From Nitrospirales bacterium (GTDB lineage: Bacteria; Nitrospirota; Nitrospiria; Nitrospirales; UBA8639), in NCBI GenBank assembly GCA_029261295.1, contig JAJDBP010000037.1, positions 1 to 47,671 on the forward strand: a stretch of 47,671 nt of DNA, in the 5' to 3' direction. The position numbers and the translations under genes were made by a program. Below, in pieces: positions 41,609 through 47,671 of this stretch; the stretch's first letter is position 1; every line of letters starts with the position of its first letter. Below the pieces are notes generated by a model. The model saw only the letters and a program-made list of their open reading frames with translations. It searched no databases and had not been told where the DNA came from.

Positions 41609-43018
41609 TTAGATTCGCTTTGGGGCTTGGTGAATGGCCAAACCCGAAATATCTTCGGCCGCTTCCATCAAGCCTTCAGATAAGGTTGGATGAGCGTGAA
41701 TCATATCGGCAACATCTTCAACAGTTAAACCCGCCTGGATGGCCAAGGCCCCTTCATGAATAAGGTCGGCAGCATGTGCCCCAATAATATGCACTCCAAG
41801 AATCTTTTTCGAGTGTTCATCGGCAATAATTTTAAATTGCCCCGTTGGTTCGCCGACGGCTTGTGCCTTCCCAAGCCCACCATAGCGAAACCGTCCAATC
41901 GTCGTGGTTATTCCCTGCTCACGCGTTTGTTGTTCTGTTAACCCGACTCGCCCAATCTCTGGCAGAGTAAAAATGCCAGCAGGAATCACGTGATAATTGA
42001 TTGACTCAGCCTTCCCTACTGCATTTGCTGCAGCCACTTTCCCTTGCGCAGAGGCCACATGGGCCAACATTGATTTCCCGGTCACATCCCCAATGGCATA
42101 TACACCTGGAACTGATGTCTCCATATGCTCATCAACCAGGATTTCTTCGCGACTTCCAGTTTTGACACCAACGGTCTCTAACCCCAAACCACAAGAATTC
42201 ATTCGGCGTCCTACGGAAATGAGCATCTTCTCTGCAACCACCGACTGTCCTGAACTTAACGTGGCGTGTATTCCGTCCGCGGCCGTTTCCCATTCTTGAA
42301 TGGTCGTCTTTAGGCATAATTTCACTTTTCGCTTTTTCAACTCACGAGTCAGAATCGCCACCGTGTCCTCATCTTCGGTGGACAACAGAGTCGGCATCAT
42401 TTCAATCAAGGTAACCTGACTCCCCAACCCACTGAATAAACACGCAAACTCACAGCCCTCAACGCCTCCCCCAACGATCACAACACTTTGAGGAATGACT
42501 GAAAGATCCAGCGCTTCTTTACTGGAAATGACCCGGTGGCCATCAATGGGAAACTGCGGCAACCGTGGCCAAGAAGAACCAGTCGCAAGCACAACGGCGT
42601 CGGCTTCTAACACACTGGTGGCTCCATCAGCACCGGTAACCCGAACCTGTCGATCCGTCACCAATTCCCCTCGTCCAGCCAGATGCTGGATCTTCCATTG
42701 CTTCAGTAAAGTCGAAATGCCTTTCACCAAAGACTGCACCACATCATTTTTTCTCGCAATCATTCGCCTAAGATCAAACCCAATCGGTCCTTCAAAGGAT
42801 AGACCCCAGGCTTCGGCATGTTTGGCTCGTTCTCCGAGATCCACCAGATTCAATAAGGTTTTACTGGGGATACATCCCCAATTCAAACAGACGCCTCCAA
42901 CCGCTTGTTCTTCCACTAACGTCACCTGAGCCCCCAACTGTGCAGCACGGATAGCCGCAACATACCCTCCAGGGCCAGCGCCAATGATAACGAGACGTGT
43001 TGGAGATGAAGAAGCCAT
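41609..43018 (-). CDS. lpdA: Dihydrolipoyl dehydrogenase
   Basis: A 469-residue flavoprotein that reoxidises protein-bound dihydrolipoamide with NAD. The FAD-binding G-A-G-P-G-G-Y starts it, the redox-active disulfide is C44-x4-C49 (G-G-V-C-L-N-W-G-C-I-P-S-K), and the C-terminal H-A-H-P-T-L-S-E contains the catalytic His-Glu. The start ATG overlaps the gcvH stop (TAATG), so it is coupled to GcvH, pointing to the glycine cleavage complex or a related lipoyl system. Confidence 0.97.
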   Translation of the reverse strand: MASSSPTRLVIIGAGPGGYVAAIRAAQLGAQVTLVEEQAVGGVCLNWGCIPSKTLLNLVDLGERAKHAEAWGLSFEGPIGFDLRRMIARKNDVVQSLVKGISTLLKQWKIQHLAGRGELVTDRQVRVTGADGATSVLEADAVVLATGSSWPRLPQFPIDGHRVISSKEALDLSVIPQSVVIVGGGVEGCEFACLFSGLGSQVTLIEMMPTLLSTEDEDTVAILTRELKKRKVKLCLKTTIQEWETAADGIHATLSSGQSVVAEKMLISVGRRMNSCGLGLETVGVKTGSREEILVDEHMETSVPGVYAIGDVTGKSMLAHVASAQGKVAAANAVGKAESINYHVIPAGIFTLPEIGRVGLTEQQTREQGITTTIGRFRYGGLGKAQAVGEPTGQFKIIADEHSKKILGVHIIGAHAADLIHEGALAIQAGLTVEDVADMIHAHPTLSEGLMEAAEDISGLAIHQAPKRI

Positions 43019-43401
43019 TACTCTTCAGCGGTCAAAAAGGCATCATATTGTTCAGCCGTCATCAGGGCATCAACTTCAGAAGGATTTGATAATTCTATGA
43101 CAGCAATCCACCCTTTCCCATACGGATCTTGATTGAGAAATTCCGGGTGTTCCTCGAGTTCTTGATTGACTTGGACAACAGCACCAGTGACCGGTGAATA
43201 AATCGTTGAGGTCGCCTTGGTTGATTCAACTTCGCCCAGTTCGGCCTCTGCCTCAAGATTGGCACCCACCTCAGGCAAGTCAATAAAGACCACATCACCT
43301 AACGCATCTTGCGCAAAGTTACTGATCCCCAACGTCGCCTTATTGCCGTCCAATCGGATCCATTCATGCTCTTTGTGATAACGCAAATCCTGCGGTTCCA
43401 T
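43018..43401 (-). CDS. gcvH: Glycine cleavage system H protein
   Basis: A 127-residue lipoyl carrier. The lipoylated lysine is K62 in G-E-V-E-S-T-K-A-T-S, with the typical S-P-V-T-G-A-V turn and Y-H-K-E-H-E-W at the start. It carries the aminomethyl group between the P and T proteins; no P or T gene is in the window, so they lie elsewhere, or the H-Lpd pair serves another lipoyl route. GGGGGTAGAG precedes the ATG. I looked for a glycine riboswitch upstream and saw none. Confidence 0.96.
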   Translation of the reverse strand: MEPQDLRYHKEHEWIRLDGNKATLGISNFAQDALGDVVFIDLPEVGANLEAEAELGEVESTKATSTIYSPVTGAVVQVNQELEEHPEFLNQDPYGKGWIAVIELSNPSEVDALMTAEQYDAFLTAEE

Positions 43402-43546
43402 CTCTACCCCCTTTTTCTCAAAATCGTGCGGTGACTGCTCAGTATTTTTTCACTAGATGTTTTGGTGAGTTGTCTGTATTGAAACCTACGCGATGAAATA
43501 CCAAACCCCTTCGTAACAGCCCTTTCGATCATATTTCGGTGAATGG

Positions 43547-45109
43547 TTATGAAAACGCTCGAAGATCGTGAACCACGCCAATGCCGGAAGGAAAATCTTG
43601 AAGAGGAGATGCCTCAACCGATGCCTTTTTGGGCCGAAGACGTTGCCCACTCTTGGCCGGCATACTCACCCACACGCGTCGCGGATCATCCACAACTGGA
43701 AGCAATCGATCCAATACGGCTTTTGTCGAAATACGTCGTAACTTGGCCACCACCGACTGCTCGGTAAAGGTGGAACGACGATCAATCTCGGGGCGGACAA
43801 AGAAAAAAGAAAACGAGCGCCCTGCGGCATCCATCGAATCCTCGGCATAGGTCACCAAGGCGCCAACAGGATCCGTCAACCCATGCGGATGTAATTCTAA
43901 CCCCAATTGAATAGACGGAAACTGCAAACGAAGACGATCAACTAAGGCTTCAAGAATGCTCAAACGTTCACGAGCCTTCCAACCAGCCCATCGCCAAAAT
44001 AAAGAATTCTTCGACTTGGTTGTCGGCGAAATTTCTTGGGTTGCATTTGAATTTCCTAACGGATCAAAGCCCTGATAGAAAACACGAGATGGGGCAAAAG
44101 CCTGGCTGAATTGCTTCTCAAAACGCTTCACCCCTACACGAGTCACGCCATCGAAGAGGCCGAGTGGATGATCATTTAACAAGATCACGCCATCAATCTC
44201 TACTTTACAAAGTCGGCTAAGCATCCTCGCTAAGAATTCTTGATACGCAGGATGAAAAAGATCAAACTGTTGCCCAGCTTTCAAAAGACCCGAGTTAACC
44301 TGATACGTCCGATCTCTCCAGGCCTCATGCTCTGAAGGAGCCCAATTGCCCAGACAACGGAGATTGACGCCTATGTATAGTAACAACCCAGCCTGATGAC
44401 TCCGCATGGCATAATCACGCAACAAGGCTTGGAGTTGTCGAATACCTGGAGGAGATTGAGCGTTGGACGCAGACACATGATTCAAATCGATTCGCTCACA
44501 ACCAAGATCAATCAACAGCGTGGTCGCCCCATCTTGCCTCATTTTTTTTATGCCCTGATCAAATCCCTCTGCGGCCGGCAATTGATGTAGGGCAAATCGA
44601 ATGGCCTGCGTCGTCAAAGGGGGCGATTCCATTTGTTCAAGTATCGCTTGAATTTCTTTAAGCCGCTGAGATGAATCAGATTGATAGGGTTTCCCAGAAG
44701 GTGAAGAGGCTAAGACTTGATACTCCTTTTTGGCACCATCCCAATCCTTCACCTGTTCATACGATTGCCCGAGCAACCAATGCCCCTCTCTTTTGAGTTT
44801 CGCCTGGGGATTTAACCCCAACAATCTCGTCAAGCCTCTAATCGCCTGAGGAAAATCGTTTTCCTGAAAAGACTGGCGGGCTTCCAAGAACAATCGATCA
44901 TGTATGCGACGGATACTCTGCAGTTGTACAGACTGGGGCAAAAGTTCACCTTGCCCCGGCCTCACCTCCACCGTTGGAGGAAGGCCTTCTGGCACACGAG
45001 GCGCTTGAGTAGGACGCGTCCGCCCACAGCCTGCAAGGATAGCCATCCCGAGCAAACACAAAACTGCAAGGCGGAAGACATTAGGAAAGCTTAAAGGCAC
45101 CATCAACAT
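43547..45109 (-). CDS. Lipoprotein with TPR-like region and glycosidase-like barrel
   Basis: A 520-residue protein. The signal ends in L-A-G-C (lipobox), so it is a lipoprotein. Residues about 45-150 look like TPR repeats (A-R-Q-S-F-Q-E-N-D-F-P-Q-A-I-R-G-L). The rest (about 165-510) resembles a TIM barrel of the GHL10/PgaB kind: L-L-I-D-L-G-C, L-Y-I-G-V-N-L-R, D-G-V-I-L-L-N-D and L-G-L-E-L-H-P-H. The similarity is my reading of motifs, not a database hit. ATG at 45109 is chosen because GAGGAG lies 10 nt upstream and it clears the ndk stop; a start at 45175 would overlap ndk. Confidence 0.65.
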   Translation of the reverse strand: MLMVPLSFPNVFRLAVLCLLGMAILAGCGRTRPTQAPRVPEGLPPTVEVRPGQGELLPQSVQLQSIRRIHDRLFLEARQSFQENDFPQAIRGLTRLLGLNPQAKLKREGHWLLGQSYEQVKDWDGAKKEYQVLASSPSGKPYQSDSSQRLKEIQAILEQMESPPLTTQAIRFALHQLPAAEGFDQGIKKMRQDGATTLLIDLGCERIDLNHVSASNAQSPPGIRQLQALLRDYAMRSHQAGLLLYIGVNLRCLGNWAPSEHEAWRDRTYQVNSGLLKAGQQFDLFHPAYQEFLARMLSRLCKVEIDGVILLNDHPLGLFDGVTRVGVKRFEKQFSQAFAPSRVFYQGFDPLGNSNATQEISPTTKSKNSLFWRWAGWKARERLSILEALVDRLRLQFPSIQLGLELHPHGLTDPVGALVTYAEDSMDAAGRSFSFFFVRPEIDRRSTFTEQSVVAKLRRISTKAVLDRLLPVVDDPRRVWVSMPAKSGQRLRPKKASVEASPLQDFPSGIGVVHDLRAFS

Positions 45110-45125
45110 TCGAGAGGAACTCCTC

Positions 45126-45542
45126 TTACGGCAATTCAGATTCGGCAAAGAAATAACGAATTTCGATTTGCGCATTTTCTACTGAATCAGATCCATGCAC
45201 CGCATTGGCTTCAATCGAGGCCCCATGGTCAGCACGAATCGTTCCAGCATCGGCTTTTTTGGGGTCGGTCGCACCCATCAAATCTCGATTTTTTTTCACG
45301 GCATCGGAACCTTCTAACGTCAAAACCACAACAGGGCCTGAGCTCATATAGGTGGTCAAATCATTAAAAAATGGACGTTCCCGATGCACTGCATAAAAGC
45401 CTTCCGCACAAGCTTTGGAAAGCTGCATCATCCGCATGCCGACAGGATACAATCCCGCCGCTTCATATCGCCGGGTAATATCGCCAATTGCATGCTTGGC
45501 CACTGCATCAGGTTTAATGATTGCTAAGGTTCGCTCTGCCAT
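45126..45542 (-). CDS. ndk: Nucleoside diphosphate kinase
   Basis: A 138-residue enzyme that passes phosphate from ATP to other NDPs through a phosphohistidine. The catalytic His is H116 in N-A-V-H-G-S-D-S, the family signature. [12 protein letters not shown] opens the protein and the length is normal. The stop is 16 nt before the lipoprotein gene, so the two may share a transcript. Confidence 0.97.
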   Translation of the reverse strand: MAERTLAIIKPDAVAKHAIGDITRRYEAAGLYPVGMRMMQLSKACAEGFYAVHRERPFFNDLTTYMSSGPVVVLTLEGSDAVKKNRDLMGATDPKKADAGTIRADHGASIEANAVHGSDSVENAQIEIRYFFAESELP

Positions 45543-45787
45543 ACAAGTTCATCCTTTCCGAGAATAGGTAAAAGTAAGTGAGAAGCGGTCATTTTACGGC
45601 GCATTCCGCAAACTTGCAATCAGAAAGCCAGACAAAAAGACCTGAAAAAACAGAAGGTTAGTTCAAAAGAAACATCAAGATTGTGGGAAAGACGCAACAA
45701 CGACTGCGCGTCTGTACGGCTGGATGGGAAAAGAAGCCAAGACTAAAGAGGTGAGAGCGATGAAAATACGGGAACATTCTGCTGAAA

Positions 45788-47146
45788 CTATCGTTCCTCC
45801 TCACAAGCCTCTGGCGGCCGGCTATCCTGAGCCAACCCCTTTGAAAAGACAATTCGGCCAACCTGCTTTACGTTCGCACACAGATCACCCAACCCTGGGG
45901 TGACCAACCGAAACGGCCCGCCTCGCTCTGCAGGAAAAATCCCGCCATCCTGTTCATAGAGGAGAATACCAAATTCTCTCGCCTGCTCTAGGGTGACACA
46001 AGCAGAATACTTTCCATCTTGTGAAAAAAATGTCACATGATCGGTCCCTAGATGAAGTGTCACAACATCAAGTATCGCTTTAAATTTAACTCCAGTCCCA
46101 TGCATATTCGACATCACCCGTCCAACATCGGATATCTGATGTTCTAGGGCTAATTGACTCAGGTGCGTTCGAGAAAATTTCAAAGGTTGCTGAACAGCGC
46201 CTTCCACAACAACAACGGGCTCATTCGGTGATTCATGAGGCATCATCCCTTTTATTAATGCCGTGAGCATTTCATTCATCGGCGTTGGCACGCCGAATTC
46301 TTGGCCACGTTTGACGATATACCCGTTCAACTCATCAATTTCCGTTGGTCTGCCAGCCTTCCAATCATCATACATGGAGGTGTGAATATCCCGCAGTTCC
46401 TGCGACCACTTCACAACCTTCTCCGGCATATCTCCTTCTAACGGCACCCGATGTGCGGCCATGGCTACCGCGGCTACTTCACGCACAATAGTGGCCATCA
46501 CCGGCTGCAATTCAGGAGCATCCAAGGCTTTGGCCACCGAATCATTCAGGACCACAGTCAGAGGATTAAACACACAATTCCAACACATCTTCTCCCACTT
46601 TGCCTTACGAATATCGTCAGTGAGAAAACAGGGAATTCCCGCCTCCTTAAAGAGGGCTTGAACTTCCAAGAGACGCGGCGTCTCAAACCCCATCAACTCC
46701 CCGATCGTAACCATCCCCTTTTTATAATGGTCGATAACTCCCGGCTCGGAAATTTTTGAATAAATAAAAGCCACGCCGCCCACAATACGTTCCCGCCCCA
46801 ATCGCATCTTCAAGGTATCTTCAATCGTCACCCCATTTTGTAAGCTCAGAATCGTCGTATCCGGCATCAGAATGGGCTCGATTTGATCCATCACTTCTGG
46901 CAAGTCATACGCCTTCACCCCCAAAATAATCAGATCGGGTTGCGGCAAGTCTTGGGGGTTGGATGCCGATGGTGGCCGCACCGTAAAGCTTTCGCCAATG
47001 GCACTACGAATCGTCAGTCCATTGTTTGCAACGGCAGCGTGAGTCTTCGGCCTGAGCAGGAAAGAGACATGAGAATTAGTGCGTGCTAAATGCGCCCCAA
47101 AATATCCCCCAACTGACCCCGCCCCAATCATCATGATCTCTTGCAT
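45788..47146 (-). CDS. 2-dehydropantoate 2-reductase fused to a C-terminal molybdopterin-fold-like piece
   Basis: A 452-residue protein. Residues 1 to about 310 are a ketopantoate reductase: G-A-G-S-V-G-G-Y-F-G for NADPH, L-Q-N-G-V, K-W-E-K-M-C-W-N and E-I-D-E-L-N-G-Y. This reduces ketopantoate to pantoate for CoA. Residues about 370-440 do not belong to that family and resemble the end of the sulfite-oxidase-like molybdopterin fold: L-Y-E-Q-D-G-G-I-F-P, then R-G-G-P-F-R-L-V-T-P-G and N-V-K-Q-V-G-R-I-V. The upstream half of that fold is missing. The symbol panE is withheld because family members of several functions share the first domain. Confidence 0.8.
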   Translation of the reverse strand: MQEIMMIGAGSVGGYFGAHLARTNSHVSFLLRPKTHAAVANNGLTIRSAIGESFTVRPPSASNPQDLPQPDLIILGVKAYDLPEVMDQIEPILMPDTTILSLQNGVTIEDTLKMRLGRERIVGGVAFIYSKISEPGVIDHYKKGMVTIGELMGFETPRLLEVQALFKEAGIPCFLTDDIRKAKWEKMCWNCVFNPLTVVLNDSVAKALDAPELQPVMATIVREVAAVAMAAHRVPLEGDMPEKVVKWSQELRDIHTSMYDDWKAGRPTEIDELNGYIVKRGQEFGVPTPMNEMLTALIKGMMPHESPNEPVVVVEGAVQQPLKFSRTHLSQLALEHQISDVGRVMSNMHGTGVKFKAILDVVTLHLGTDHVTFFSQDGKYSACVTLEQAREFGILLYEQDGGIFPAERGGPFRLVTPGLGDLCANVKQVGRIVFSKGLAQDSRPPEACEEER

Positions 47147-47298
47147 TGTGACCCCTTTTCAGAATATTTCAGTAACCCTCGACAAGTGCCCGCCAGTATA
47201 CCGAATCTGCGTAAGATGAAGAAAATGGGAATACATTCTCGGTGCAAGGTTGATGGACTTAGTGTTGGGTCATACGTCTTATGGTTTCATTGATATTT
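47147..47298. other. Upstream region of the reductase gene, nothing recognised
   Basis: No coding frame or clear signal beyond possible promoter sequence for the minus-strand gene. Confidence 0.3.
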
Positions 47299-47482
47299 GC
47301 CGGGTTTCGGCCCGGCAGCCGAGGTCCTTTTCTTTCGGGAAAAGGACCCAAAACCATTGACGCCCAGTTCGGTAGATCATGATGGGACAGACGCCAGAGG
47401 GAGAGCGGACCAACTCGCTACGCTCAGACAAGGCCCGCAGGAGCATAAGAGCGTCCGTCCCCCAGACCGAACAGCAGGCGTC
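47299..47482. repeat. Large nested-hairpin element at the window end
   Basis: Three structures lie in a row. GCCGGG/CCCGGC (47299-47304, 47311-47316) and the perfect GGTCCTTTTC/GAAAAGGACC (47323-47332, 47339-47348) share the same loop TTTCGG. Then ACGCC...TTCGGT (about 47359-47373) pairs with ACCGAA...GGCGT (about 47465-47482), enclosing GGGACAGACGC/GCGTCCGTCCC (47384-47394, 47451-47461; 10 of 11). Similar structured DNA is, from memory, found dispersed in many bacteria; I cannot confirm it. The segment from 47483 to 47671 has no recognised gene. Confidence 0.6.
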
Positions 47483-47671
47483 GGGAAAGCGGGAATGAAA
47501 TGCTGGTTTTTCACAGGCCACTTTCAAAAGCAGCACGAACGGTTTCTATGATGTCGAGGTTTTTCTTAGATGATCAACTACCCATTGGGTTTCTCTGGCC
47601 TGGTGGCCTGGCCGAGCCGTGCCGTCGACTTCGGAGGAAGGCGCGCACTGTGTGAGCGCAGCGAGTTTGCG

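Noticed and set aside
43402-43546. Glycine riboswitch upstream of gcvH
   Set aside because: I looked for the conserved core of the tandem aptamer and saw none.
45110-45175. Longer N-terminus for the glycosidase-like lipoprotein
   Set aside because: It would overlap ndk by 50 nt and put charged residues before the signal peptide; GAGGAG supports 45109.
47297-47551. Coding frame across the terminal hairpins
   Set aside because: The sequence is dominated by inverted repeats; the predicted protein is an artefact of them.

Overview
The window looks like a chromosomal segment of a Gram-negative, sigma-54-using bacterium. Its mix of genes and its roughly even base composition fit the phylum Nitrospirota, perhaps a moderate-GC Nitrospira relative. 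That mix includes NtrY/NtrX-type regulators, an outer-membrane D15 barrel, a PEP-CTERM protein, a squalene/phytoene synthase, DUF5069 and GYD proteins, and a nucleotide-translocase/HEAT fusion. The assignment is inferred from gene content alone; no rRNA or other decisive marker is present.

Layout. Positions 1-5751 hold a pyridoxamine-oxidase-like gene cut by the window edge, a zinc-ribbon protein, an ECF sigma factor, and a promoter with a perfect dyad. That promoter precedes seven co-directional small genes: YHS, DUF4383, thioredoxin, DUF5069, NTF2-like, sterol desaturase and a membrane protein. Positions 5997-8784 hold GYD and VOC proteins, a MarR regulator whose two apparent operators flank its gene, a 7-TM protein and a pterin dehydratase. 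Positions 8993-14072 are an envelope module: a PAP2 phosphatase that seems to start at ATC, a D15 barrel, a lipoprotein with kinase-like motifs, and a second secreted protein. Positions 14172-17712 are a cyclic-nucleotide-binding protein, a PAS/GAF histidine kinase and a receiver. Positions 17778-20537 encode a translocase fused to HEAT repeats. About 1.1 kb of gene-poor DNA follows, then a PEP-CTERM protein.

From 22.7 to 30 kb, on the minus strand, lies ntrY-ntrX-rlmD-purM-purN followed by tRNA-Ala and a good terminator. From 30 to 39 kb are DUF1844, MazG, a rhodanese, tRNA-Pro, alanine dehydrogenase, an iron-sulfur trio, a squalene-synthase-family enzyme, a cupredoxin, HtpX and a STAS protein. 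From 39.7 to 47.1 kb, all on the minus strand, are tRNA-Gly, tyrS, a ComEA-like protein, lpdA, gcvH, a glycosidase-like lipoprotein, ndk and a PanE fusion. The last 0.5 kb is a strongly structured non-coding element.

The most striking non-gene signal is a pair of long imperfect hairpins of about 120 bp (5752-5873 and 37004-37122). Each starts within 0-1 nt after a stop codon and in the same orientation relative to its gene. Their outer stems differ at four base pairs, and all four are compensatory. No CRISPR array, insertion sequence or prophage was found.
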